Assembly: GCA_903902315.1 (NCBI GenBank)
Contig: CAIUUK010000043.1
Span: 1 to 38,134, forward strand
Reading direction: 5' to 3'
Length of the DNA: 38,134 bases
Source: an uncultured bacterium
GTDB taxonomy: Bacteria > Patescibacteriota > Minisyncoccia > Phycocordibacterales > PALSA-1337
Shown here: positions 1-9,063 of the stretch, piece by piece
Numbering within the stretch: position 1 is the first letter of the stretch
How the letters are laid out: each line of letters starts with the position of its first letter
Notes under the pieces: model-generated
The model's database searches: none
Told to the model about the DNA's origin: nothing
Seen by the model: the letters and a program-made list of their open reading frames with translations, nothing else
Position numbers and translations under genes: made by a program

Positions 1-4
1 ATCC

Positions 5-2326
5 CTACACTATCTCACAAACTCCACCGGCACATGCCAACTCTTTTTTGAGATCTGTCTCATTTTGCTTTTCATACGAAATAATCTTTGAGTAGTCGAT
101 ATGCTCAAGACGCTTTGCGAGTTCCTTGAAACGCTTTTCATCGATCGCTTCATATGGAGCGAGTTTGTAAACAGCGTCTTCGCGTGGCAAGAACGAAAGT
201 CCTCCAGCAATATCCCAGTTCTCATAAACCCAGTTAGCGACACCGATCCACTCATCATTTCCGATAGAGATTGTGACTGATGGATTGTGCTCAGTATAAT
301 TCATCTTTACCATCTTCCAATATTCGAGCTGTTCGATAGCTGAGAGATCGTCACGGAATATTGAACCAGATGGAGCTTTGACTGGGAATTCTAGAACGAA
401 TGTCGAAGCGTTTTCCATTGTCTGTCCGACTTCTGGACTATATGGCACACCCTGGTCTTTAAGCATTTTGAAAAGAGTGTCTGTTGCAGAGATACGAACA
501 CGACGGATATAGAACTTTGCATGTCGTGGATGCATACCTGAAGCACAATCTACGGTCTGAGAAAGAGTTCCTGATGGTTTGACACAAGTGATGGCAGTTG
601 ATTCATTTACTCCAAATCTCTTTGCAAATTCTTTGTTAATTTTAATAGCCTCGGCTTTGAGTTTTTTCATAACCTCAGGTTTTCTAACAGCAGGGCAATC
701 CCACATACCAGTTATAGAAACTCCGAGTAGGCGCTCACGGTCACAATGTTCTTTCCATTCCTTTGAAAGATATTGGAAATTTGTCAAAGAAGACTGATAG
801 GTTCCAAGAATAGTTGCTAGGCGCATTTTCTTCATAAGAGTCGCTTCTGTATCTTCTGCACGAGCCACAATTTCAGAAAGATTACAAAACTGTTTTGATT
901 GAAGGATAATCTCACCACATGGATTTGTTCCAATAGGACCAACTATATGCTGACCTGATGGATCAAAGTAGCCTTTATATTCTTTGAGAGCCTTTATGCG
1001 TCTTTCTGGAAGAGTTTTTGCAAGTGAACCACGGTTGAAAATACCGCGCTCTCCAGAATGACTTTCAATGAGAGCCATCCATTCTTTAAGGAATTCTTCG
1101 TTAGTTGGTTTGTTTATATAGACCGCAGAGTTGTTAGCTAACATGCGATGAGGATGATTTACATAGAATGCACCCTTCTTTGCATCACGAATCTGTTCAT
1201 CAGCAAGCTCTGACAATGAAATCATGGCGCTACGACGAACACCTCCAGCAACCACACAGTCGCCAATCATACATATAATGTCATGCAAATCGATTGGGCG
1301 TAGGCGTTTGCCTTGGCGAGCGAGCATGATCTGACGAGTAAAACCGTGCAAACGAACTAGAGGTGCTGGACCAGAAGCTTTACCACCCATTACTTTTAGA
1401 CGAGTTCCTTCTGGACGGATTTGAGAATAATCGAAATCAACATCCTTTCCTAAAGCCCAAGCTTTCATACCAACAGTGAGAGAGTCAGCCCAACCTTCTT
1501 TACTATCACCAACAACATGGACTGGAAGTTTTTCACCAGTCTGCATCAAAATCTGTGGAAATTTTTCTGCATTTGTACTTTCTACAGCAAAACCAACACC
1601 AGTTCCTGACATAGAGACATACATGATCTCAGCAAGATCCTGAAATGCTTCTGGTGCAATGAATGAACAGTTGTATGCACAAACATTGTCACGACGAGCT
1701 GCTCCTCCAGAAAACTGAAGCAAACGCATCGATGGCATTGCTGATTGAGTGAGCATTCCTTCACGAACTTCTTTATATTCTTTGTCAGTAAGTTTGTTGC
1801 CGAGATTTTCTTTCATGAAAGAAACATATCGATCAACAGTCTCAATCCATGTCTCGCGACGACTTTCTGCATCAATCCATTTTGAATAAGTACGATAATA
1901 GACGAACTCACCAAGAGCATTTCTGAAATATTTTTTTGAATCAGTTGCGAGTTTACGAACATTTTCTGGAATTTCTACACCTTTAGCACGAAGTTGTGCG
2001 CGCTCCTCACGATACAAAACATAATGCTTTGCAGTTTTTACATAATCTGAACGCATGAGCTCTTGCTCAACAACATCCTGAACACCTTCAACCGTTGGCA
2101 TGAAGTTTTTGAACTTCTTTTTTATACGAGCAAGCTCAGCTACAACATTTCGTGCAACCAATTCAGCGTCCTCACGAGTACCTTCAGCCATACTATTCAT
2201 ACCTTTAAAAATGGCATTTGTTATTTTCTCCATATCAAACGGAACAATGCGACCATCACGCTTAATGATAGTTGGAATAGCTGGTGCTTTGGCTGACACT
2301 GAAACTGATTTCTTTTTCTTAGGCAT
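5..2326 (-). CDS. nrdJ: Adenosylcobalamin-dependent ribonucleoside-triphosphate reductase (class II, NrdJ/RTPR-like) with N-terminal ATP-cone
   Basis: 773-aa ORF; ATP-cone-like N-term (IIKRDGRIVPFDMEKITNAIFKGM), NPCGEI active-site motif, C-terminal CxxxxC (CAGGVCEIV). Confidence 0.92.
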   Translation of the reverse strand: MPKKKKSVSVSAKAPAIPTIIKRDGRIVPFDMEKITNAIFKGMNSMAEGTREDAELVARNVVAELARIKKKFKNFMPTVEGVQDVVEQELMRSDYVKTAKHYVLYREERAQLRAKGVEIPENVRKLATDSKKYFRNALGEFVYYRTYSKWIDAESRRETWIETVDRYVSFMKENLGNKLTDKEYKEVREGMLTQSAMPSMRLLQFSGGAARRDNVCAYNCSFIAPEAFQDLAEIMYVSMSGTGVGFAVESTNAEKFPQILMQTGEKLPVHVVGDSKEGWADSLTVGMKAWALGKDVDFDYSQIRPEGTRLKVMGGKASGPAPLVRLHGFTRQIMLARQGKRLRPIDLHDIICMIGDCVVAGGVRRSAMISLSELADEQIRDAKKGAFYVNHPHRMLANNSAVYINKPTNEEFLKEWMALIESHSGERGIFNRGSLAKTLPERRIKALKEYKGYFDPSGQHIVGPIGTNPCGEIILQSKQFCNLSEIVARAEDTEATLMKKMRLATILGTYQSSLTNFQYLSKEWKEHCDRERLLGVSITGMWDCPAVRKPEVMKKLKAEAIKINKEFAKRFGVNESTAITCVKPSGTLSQTVDCASGMHPRHAKFYIRRVRISATDTLFKMLKDQGVPYSPEVGQTMENASTFVLEFPVKAPSGSIFRDDLSAIEQLEYWKMVKMNYTEHNPSVTISIGNDEWIGVANWVYENWDIAGGLSFLPREDAVYKLAPYEAIDEKRFKELAKRLEHIDYSKIISYEKQNETDLKKELACAGGVCEIV

Positions 2327-2334
2327 AAATAATG

Positions 2335-2363
2335 GGCGAAGCGGAGTTTAAACCGCACGCGCC
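2335..2363 (-). promoter_or_regulatory. 5'UTR hairpin directly upstream of the nrdJ start codon
   Basis: GGCG-aa-GCGG ... CCGC-acg-CGCC inverted repeat ending 9 nt before the ATG. Confidence 0.45.
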
Positions 2364-2427
2364 TGGCGTTAATGTTTTAATAATTATCTAATGGTTACAG
2401 GGTACTCGAACTTTGTTCCTTTGCTCT

Positions 2428-2435
2428 CTATTATA
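2428..2435 (-). promoter_or_regulatory. Extended -10 promoter element for nrdJ
   Basis: Minus strand reads TGTATAATAGAG about 100 nt upstream of the start codon. Confidence 0.55.
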
Positions 2436-2790
2436 CACGAGCTTTATATGCAAAGAAATAGTTTCAAACAAAATTTACGATAAACATCAGCAGAAAAAAT
2501 ATATCAATAGCAGGGAAGAATGAGAGGGAACATTTCGACCACAAAAAACTCACATGTGAAGGTGTGAAGTCAAAATGAAAAGCTTTTTCAAGGTCTCTTT
2601 GGAGAAATCTTTTTCAAATAATCGGCGTTGTAAAAATCGTGGTCTTATTTTAGAGGTCTACCAAATTTATTTTCATCGATTTAGGTTAAAAAAGAGGTCT
2701 TTCTCCCCTACTCTTTAAAAAAGTTATCCACAGGTGCCTCTAAATTCGTCCTAATAATTTATTATAAATCATCACCAGATTTATATGAAT

Positions 2791-3429
2791 TTAAATAGAA
2801 AATTTTACTGAACTTCCTTTTATTAAACCAAATTTGTCTGCAGTTCCAGCATTCACCTCAACAACATACTGAATCGATCGCACTGGCATAAAAACTGATG
2901 GGTATGAATCTGGAGTTGCATCTTTTGTAACATTAGCCACAACATAATTTGAATCAATCCAAACCAAATCAAGAGGAAAATTCATATTCTTCATCCAAAA
3001 TCCATATTGACCAGAAGTATCAAATGTAAAAAGCATTCCTTCTCCCTTTGGTAATGAGGTAATATCACTCAAACCCTGTTCACGAACCGCATCTGTATCA
3101 GCTATAAACACTTTCAAACTTCCCTTTGTAGTATATAAAGTTGTCGATTTTAAACTTAGAATATTACTAAGCGCAACAGAGGCTGAAGTCGATGTTGAAA
3201 CTTCGGTAGTTGAACTTGTTACCAAATTATTTTGATCAACTGTCGTACTAGCTAACTCCGGAATTAAACTTGAAGTCGCTTCAGTTGAACTTGCAAACTC
3301 TGAAGTCGAGCTCGCTAAAATATTACCAAACGATGGAACTTTTTTTTCATTAATTAAATTTTGAGAAATATAAAACAGCGCAACACATGCTGCAATAAAA
3401 ATTATTATATTTATCAATCCTTTACTCAT
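2791..3429 (-). CDS. DUF192 family membrane-anchored/secreted protein
   Basis: N-terminal TM; DUF192-like region LKVFIADTDAVREQGLSD...GMLFTFDTSGQYGFWMKNMNFPLDLVWID. Confidence 0.85.
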   Translation of the reverse strand: MSKGLINIIIFIAACVALFYISQNLINEKKVPSFGNILASSTSEFASSTEATSSLIPELASTTVDQNNLVTSSTTEVSTSTSASVALSNILSLKSTTLYTTKGSLKVFIADTDAVREQGLSDITSLPKGEGMLFTFDTSGQYGFWMKNMNFPLDLVWIDSNYVVANVTKDATPDSYPSVFMPVRSIQYVVEVNAGTADKFGLIKGSSVKFSI

Positions 3430-3466
3430 ATAAAATGAAACTTATAAATTAATGATTACAGGCTAA

Positions 3467-4285
3467 TTATGCGAGCTTTTTCAAAAGATTGAATTTACGA
3501 CCAACCATATGTTTTTCTGCTTCAATCAGAATTTTCTCCATCATTGTTACTGCTTCAATTACATATTGCCCTTTAGCTGTTTCCTCTGACAACATAACTG
3601 CATCAGATCCTTGTGTAACTGCACTTTCAACATCAGTCACTTCAGCACGAGTTGGTTCAGGATGATCAACCATTGAAAGCATCATCTGTGTAGCGGTGAT
3701 GACAGCCTTCCCTGCTTTATTGGCTTTACGAATTATGTCTGCTTGTACAAATGGAATACGCTCAAGTGGAATTTCTTCACCTAAATCACCACGAGCAACC
3801 ATTACCGCGTCAGTACTTTTAATTATCTCATCCAAATTATCCAAGGCAACAGCGCGCTCAATCTTGGCTACAATAGGCTGTTTTCCACCCTTTTCTTTGA
3901 TAAAAGCTCTACACTCTTCTATATCTTTAGCATTTCCAACGAAGGATAGAGCGATACAATCAACATCTTGTTCTATCCCAAAAGTAATACACTCTTTATC
4001 GTGCTCAGTTAATGCAGAAACGGAATCATGATCGTAAGTATGACCCGCAGTCTCCTGAATACGCGGACCTGGAACATCTTGCAGAATAACCATGGAAACA
4101 CCTGATTCTTTTTCGACTTGTCGGATATTTTTTATCCTTTCAGCATGCTCGATAAAAGTCCCCCAGGAAAAATTTAAACGAAATACATCAGCTCCGGCAC
4201 GAGCTAATGATCGAATATGTTCAATATCACTTGATACTGGACCAAGAGTTGCAACTATTTGTGCACGAGATCTGGTGGAAGGCAT
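3467..4285 (-). CDS. Minimal pyruvate kinase-like protein (A-domain only; B and C domains absent)
   Basis: IVATLGPVSSD, RLNFSWG, IVAKIERAVALDN, VMVARGDLGEEIP, KAVITATQMMLSM, PTRAEVTDV, SDAVMLSEETAKGQY; start placed at MPSTRS rather than the ORF-track M. Confidence 0.85.
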   Translation of the reverse strand: MPSTRSRAQIVATLGPVSSDIEHIRSLARAGADVFRLNFSWGTFIEHAERIKNIRQVEKESGVSMVILQDVPGPRIQETAGHTYDHDSVSALTEHDKECITFGIEQDVDCIALSFVGNAKDIEECRAFIKEKGGKQPIVAKIERAVALDNLDEIIKSTDAVMVARGDLGEEIPLERIPFVQADIIRKANKAGKAVITATQMMLSMVDHPEPTRAEVTDVESAVTQGSDAVMLSEETAKGQYVIEAVTMMEKILIEAEKHMVGRKFNLLKKLA

Positions 4286-4295
4286 AATGGTTAGA

Positions 4296-5267
4296 TTAAT
4301 TAACTTTGTTTGGCGGAATTTTTCCTTCAAAGAAAGCGATGATGTTATCTGCTACAAGTCGTGACATTTCATTTCGAGCTGTATCACTAGCAGAAGCAAT
4401 ATGGGGTGTGAGTATAACATTTTCGAGCTTCATCAAACCTTTCACGAGCTTCGGCTCAAATTCAAAGACATCGAGTCCGGCACCTGCAATTGTTTTATTT
4501 TTAAGCGCTTCAACAAGTGCAACTTCGTCGATGATAGGACCACGAGCTGTGTTGACTAGAAATGCATTTTTTTTCATCATTGCTAGACGCTCTGCATTGA
4601 TGAGATGCTTCGTCGAATCCATGAGTGGTACATGCAAGCTAACAATGTCAGCCTGACGCAAAATTTCTTCAGGAGTAGCGTAGAAAGTAGCGCCAGATTC
4701 TTTTTCTATTTGATCGTTTCTCTTGAGGTCGGTGTAAATAACTTTCAAACCAAAACCTCGAGCATAATGAGCAACTTGTGAACCTATTCTACCAGCACCT
4801 ATAAGTCCCAAGGTTTTTCCAAGAATATCTGTTCCAATAAAATTCATCGGCTCCCATCCTTTATATTTTCCACGGCGAACAAATTCATCAGCCTCAACAA
4901 TTCTAGCAGCCAATGAAAGCATCAGAGCAAAAGTATGTTCAGCCACCGCTTCAGAAGTCGAAATTGCTGGGGCATTTGCAATTATAATTCCCCTCTTTGT
5001 AGCTTCAATAGTATCAACATTATCATAGCCACTGGCATAATTAACGAAAATTTTAGCTGACGAAACTGCTTCAAATAGCTTCGCATCAACAGTATCTGTA
5101 AGTAGAGAAACTACAGCATCATAAGGCTTTTTCTTGAGAGCCTTAATGAGCTCTTTCTGGGTAGGCATCGAATCCTTATCACGAACATCAACTGTATAAC
5201 CCTTGTCGCGGAGCATCTTGATGCCAATTTCAGGAATTTGGCGAGTTACAAAAATAGTTTTAGTCAT
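4296..5267 (-). CDS. D-2-hydroxyacid dehydrogenase (glyoxylate/hydroxypyruvate reductase-like)
   Basis: LGLIGAGRIGSQVA NAD-binding motif; NTARGPIIDEVALVEAL; HIASASDTARNEM. Confidence 0.9.
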   Translation of the reverse strand: MTKTIFVTRQIPEIGIKMLRDKGYTVDVRDKDSMPTQKELIKALKKKPYDAVVSLLTDTVDAKLFEAVSSAKIFVNYASGYDNVDTIEATKRGIIIANAPAISTSEAVAEHTFALMLSLAARIVEADEFVRRGKYKGWEPMNFIGTDILGKTLGLIGAGRIGSQVAHYARGFGLKVIYTDLKRNDQIEKESGATFYATPEEILRQADIVSLHVPLMDSTKHLINAERLAMMKKNAFLVNTARGPIIDEVALVEALKNKTIAGAGLDVFEFEPKLVKGLMKLENVILTPHIASASDTARNEMSRLVADNIIAFFEGKIPPNKVN

Positions 5268-5319
5268 GCAAACATTATAACATCAACATGTGTATTCCAA
5301 AATGGAAACAAAATAAGCC

Positions 5320-5829
5320 TTACAATTCATCAACAACCTCCACCCTCTGCTTCAATATCACGTCACCATCACCAAAGGTGAAACTAGCTCTAACAAAATC
5401 ACCAGCAATAACTTTTGGCAACCAAAAAGGATCATCTGGCCACATATCCTTAAAAGGTATATCGCCAATCTTGAACCATTCAGGTTTCATCTCTTCACTT
5501 TCAATGGGCTCACCTTCCCATTTTTCTGCAAAATACACATGGACTAACTGATTCCAATTTGATTTGGTTGGATCTGCAAATAAAAATTCGAGCTCAGCCA
5601 CTTTCTTCAAATTATTTTGACCGCTAATCATTCCATTATTTTCCTTACCATTACAAACCTTCACGCCGATCTCTTCAAAAGTCTCACGGACAGTGGCATC
5701 TTCTATCGATTCGCCCTGATTAAGTTTTCCACCAACACCATTCCAACGACCAGTACCAAATCCGCGTTTCTTCATGGCGAGACAGATCTGGTCCTTTTTT
5801 ATTAGAAATAATAAAGTTGTATCACGCAT
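5320..5829 (-). CDS. Nudix hydrolase, MTH1/8-oxo-dGTPase-like
   Basis: FGTGRWNGVGGKLNQGESIEDATVRETFEEIGV Nudix box; likely start MRDTTLLF, inside the longer track ORF. Confidence 0.88.
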   Translation of the reverse strand: MRDTTLLFLIKKDQICLAMKKRGFGTGRWNGVGGKLNQGESIEDATVRETFEEIGVKVCNGKENNGMISGQNNLKKVAELEFLFADPTKSNWNQLVHVYFAEKWEGEPIESEEMKPEWFKIGDIPFKDMWPDDPFWLPKVIAGDFVRASFTFGDGDVILKQRVEVVDEL

Positions 5830-5851
5830 AAATAATTCAAAATGGACCAGA

Positions 5852-8611
5852 CTATTTTTTATATTTCTCCATGACTTCTGCCTCAACTTCAGCACGAGGC
5901 CTTCCATACATTAGAGCTGACAATTCCTTGAGCTTTGGAACAACATCTACATTTCCCTTTTCTGGAGAGATGTGGTGCATACTGAAAGGTTTTGATGGTC
6001 GACCATTTGCAAGCATACGAACATACGCATTGAAATTATCCAAATTAATTATGTCTTTGACCGTGAAAGTTGGCTCAAACTGTTTAACTAGGAATTCCGC
6101 ATCCTCTGTACCAACACGATATACCGCCATAGATCCGACGTTACCAAAAACAGCATCCTTTATTTTATCTTCAAGCTGAGCGATGAACTGGTGAGCAATA
6201 GTCAGCGACAAACGATATTTACGCGCCTCTGAAAGAATGACTGCTATCGAATCAGTAGTAACGTTTTGGAACTCATCGAGATAGAGGAAGAAATCGTTCA
6301 TCGGTTTACCGAAGGAATCAACACGCGACAAAGCGGCCATAAGGATTTTTCCAACGAGAATAAGGCCAAGGAGGTGTGAGTTAATATCGCCGAGGCGTCC
6401 TTTTGAAAGATTCACTAGGAGAATTTTCTTACCATCCATAATCTCGCGGAAATTAAATGAGGATTTTTCCTGGGCAATTATTGGACGCATGATTTCATTC
6501 GCCAAAAAGACGTCGAACTTTGAGGTAATATACGGCACAACGTTTGCAAGTGAGGCTTCACCGCCAGCCTTTTCTGCTATCTCCTTCCAGAACTGAACAA
6601 CGACTGGATTTTTACATTTTGAAATCTTAAGCTCACGAAAAGCTTTGTTTGACATGACACGTGATACATCCAACAAAGTACATCCTGATTCAGGATCCTC
6701 TATAACTAGGTTTGTAGCATTGCGGAAATACTGTTCAAACATTGGACCCATAGATTCTGGCACAGCTCCATAAAGCTTCTGGAATATACTGAACATTTCA
6801 TTGACCACGAAAGTTTTTTGCTCAGGAAAACGAGGATCGTATTCGAGCATATTGAGTGCCATCGGTCTATCGGTTGAAGCCGGATCAAAATAAATTACAT
6901 CCTCAAAACGATCTGGCGGAATTGCAGCCAAAACATCATTTACATCAGAACCGTGCGGATCTATAAAGCACACGCCTTTACCAGCCATGATGTCCTGAAT
7001 TATCATTTGCTTGAGCAATGTCGTTTTACCGGTACCAGTTTGACCAATCACATAGAAGTGACGCATACGATCTTCTGGAGAAATATAAATAGGAGTGACT
7101 TGACCTCTATATGTATTTGTACCAATAAGTGTTCCGGCCTTTGGTAAATCGAGAGGCGCAGGCGCTGTACCAGAGGCTGATTGTTTAAGCTGTGGAGCCG
7201 TGTGGTGAATATTCGTTGCTGGAAAATGCAAACAAGTCGTCATTTCCTCAATATTCAAAATCATTTTTTCATCTCCTTCAAAAGTGCGCAAAGAAAACTG
7301 TTCTAAAACTTGATTCAATTTCTTTGGTGCCACTCGTGTCCATTTTATGCGATTACCAGAGCCGAGTTCAAATTGATTAAAACTAGACTCCAAATCCGAC
7401 AAAATATTTTCTGCTTCACTCTGTGTAGCAGCCGAAGCAATAATACGGATATTTATAGCCACGAAAGGACTCTTTAGTTTGCGAGTGAAATTTTCTATAG
7501 TAGCCTGATCTAAAGCCTGTGATCGTTTAGCTTCTCCTTCTTTTTCTTTATCAATTTTTTCCTGACCTTTGAACATGCCGAGTGCATCTTTAAAAATCAT
7601 TCCGCCGATAGATTGATCAATTTCCTTCAAAACTTCATTTATCTTTTTTCCTTTTCTTATTTTTTCCAAGGCTTTATTACATTCCTTTGCATAGCCTTCT
7701 TCTCTTTTACCAATAACCAACTGGATAGCAGCACCTTCCCCTTGTTTATCAACATTTGAAAATGCATTCAACAGTGAATTAAGTGGATCCGTATCAAAAT
7801 CCTCATATGCCTTCAGAGGATATAAAGCGTGTTTCGAAAGGCTGGCGTACGAAGCAACAGAAACGCCTTTTGGATTAAAGACATTGTAATCATCGGAATG
7901 TTCCAAGACATGAGCATTTGGAAACATAGACATGATTTGTTTTTCAAAAAGACCTTTACGAGTTTCTGGAACTGAAACATAAAAGATGAATTCATTACTT
8001 CCATTTGCATTAGCGATTTCTACAGTGAACCAGCCAGGATTTTTTGAATCGTCAGATATAGAAAGCATACCAGCGTAGAATTGTTCCATACCAGAAATGA
8101 GTTCGCTTAATTGTTTTTTATTTTCTTCTTCTGATGTTTCTGGTAGAGAAACTTCAAATAGACACATGTGCAAAGGTTTCCAAAGTGGATCACTTTCCCT
8201 GAGTCCTTGGATCGAGTGTCCACTAGCTATAAATTGCACCAAGAAACGGTGAAAGTCGTCGTAGATGTGAGGATTATTCATTTTTTCTACAACATGAATT
8301 GCATTTCTAATTCCATGTTCTTCCAACACTCCTAACAAATGTTCCATCTGACTATCATGAGTCTCTGGTGAGAGTTTTAGAACTATTTCTGTGGCTTCGT
8401 GGTCTTTGAGAGCATATTCTGGTCTTAAAACTTCAGATGGTGTTGTTCCAGCGTATTGGTTAACCACATCAGTTGCAGCCTCATGTTCAGTAAGTGATTC
8501 ACCATTGTCTCGTGCATCCAAATGTCTCTCTGCAACTGCTCCACGAACTCTGGCTAATTCCTCATGAGGATTTCCGACTGGTTCACGACTTTCAAAAGAG
8601 AGTGGTTTCAT
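5852..8611 (-). CDS. VirB4/TraC-like type IV secretion/conjugation ATPase (TraM-recognition/VirD4-like domain)
   Basis: Walker A GQTGTGKTT; FIDPHGSDVNDVL; FFLYLDEFQN Walker B; SLTIAHQFIAQL. Confidence 0.85.
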   Translation of the reverse strand: MKPLSFESREPVGNPHEELARVRGAVAERHLDARDNGESLTEHEAATDVVNQYAGTTPSEVLRPEYALKDHEATEIVLKLSPETHDSQMEHLLGVLEEHGIRNAIHVVEKMNNPHIYDDFHRFLVQFIASGHSIQGLRESDPLWKPLHMCLFEVSLPETSEEENKKQLSELISGMEQFYAGMLSISDDSKNPGWFTVEIANANGSNEFIFYVSVPETRKGLFEKQIMSMFPNAHVLEHSDDYNVFNPKGVSVASYASLSKHALYPLKAYEDFDTDPLNSLLNAFSNVDKQGEGAAIQLVIGKREEGYAKECNKALEKIRKGKKINEVLKEIDQSIGGMIFKDALGMFKGQEKIDKEKEGEAKRSQALDQATIENFTRKLKSPFVAINIRIIASAATQSEAENILSDLESSFNQFELGSGNRIKWTRVAPKKLNQVLEQFSLRTFEGDEKMILNIEEMTTCLHFPATNIHHTAPQLKQSASGTAPAPLDLPKAGTLIGTNTYRGQVTPIYISPEDRMRHFYVIGQTGTGKTTLLKQMIIQDIMAGKGVCFIDPHGSDVNDVLAAIPPDRFEDVIYFDPASTDRPMALNMLEYDPRFPEQKTFVVNEMFSIFQKLYGAVPESMGPMFEQYFRNATNLVIEDPESGCTLLDVSRVMSNKAFRELKISKCKNPVVVQFWKEIAEKAGGEASLANVVPYITSKFDVFLANEIMRPIIAQEKSSFNFREIMDGKKILLVNLSKGRLGDINSHLLGLILVGKILMAALSRVDSFGKPMNDFFLYLDEFQNVTTDSIAVILSEARKYRLSLTIAHQFIAQLEDKIKDAVFGNVGSMAVYRVGTEDAEFLVKQFEPTFTVKDIINLDNFNAYVRMLANGRPSKPFSMHHISPEKGNVDVVPKLKELSALMYGRPRAEVEAEVMEKYKK

Positions 8612-8656
8612 ATGAGGTAAAGTATATCACAGTGAAATTATGTCACTAATAGTTAC

Positions 8657-8812
8657 TTATCCTCGATTATGATCAACAAGTCTTTCAACTCCTTCTTTTT
8701 CTTTTAAAACAGAAATAACCCTTCCATTATTTTCAGGGTTTTTATATGTTAATTTATCATCACCTTCACCAATAGGTTCTTGATTTGATTGTTCAAATTT
8801 TTCAAGTCTCAT
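8657..8812 (-). CDS. 51-aa small protein of unknown function, below ORF-track threshold
   Basis: Manual translation MRLEKFEQSNQEPIGEGDDKLTYKNPENNGRVISVLKEKEGVERLVDHNRG*; ends about 45 bp upstream of the T4SS-like ATPase start, same strand. Confidence 0.6.
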   Translation of the reverse strand: MRLEKFEQSNQEPIGEGDDKLTYKNPENNGRVISVLKEKEGVERLVDHNRG

Positions 8813-8856
8813 CGTGTATGTAGTTTACCACACCAATGACTCTTAATCGAAACAAT

Positions 8857-8886
8857 TTGACAATCAACATGATTCGATGTTATAGT
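8857..8886 (+). promoter_or_regulatory. Strong sigma70-type promoter
   Basis: TTGACA, 18-nt spacer, TATAGT with extended -10 TG (TGtTATAGT). Confidence 0.7.
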
Positions 8887-8892
8887 GTCTCT

Positions 8893-9063
8893 TGAATTCG
8901 GTTTTGTTTGCGGTAAAAATAAACAAATCAACCAGCCGTCTCACGCGAACAAATTTCAATGAGAAGAAGCCGAGGTCGACTGCTTCTCGACAAACTTCAG
9001 TGATAATCTAAATCAAAGACAACCCCTGTGGCTCAAATGGTGGAATTGAGCCACAGAGGTTTT
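8893..9063 (+). ncRNA. Candidate structured small RNA, or leaderless micro-ORF transcript, ending at an intrinsic terminator
   Basis: Starts just after the promoter; stems 8903-8912/8944-8953 and 8961-8966/8983-8988; terminator hairpin at 9021-9061. Confidence 0.5.
9021..9063. terminator. Intrinsic terminator, possibly bidirectional
   Basis: AACCCCTGTGGCTCAA...TTGAGCCACAGAGGTTTT; 11 contiguous bp plus flanking pairs, U-tract on + side. Confidence 0.8.

Noticed and set aside
2700-2760. Chromosomal replication origin
   Set aside because: Only one DnaA box; no cluster, dnaA/dnaN or AT-rich unwinding array evident.
2326-2790. Cobalamin riboswitch upstream of the B12-dependent RNR
   Set aside because: No recognisable B12-box sequence by eye; only a simple hairpin and promoter can be supported.
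3170-3320. Ser/Thr-rich repeats (STSEFASSTEATSS...) in the DUF192 protein
   Set aside because: Ordinary low-complexity linker after the TM anchor; no nucleotide-level repeat unit.
3696-4031. 111-aa plus-strand ORF
   Set aside because: Antisense to the pyruvate kinase-like gene with clear motifs on the other strand.
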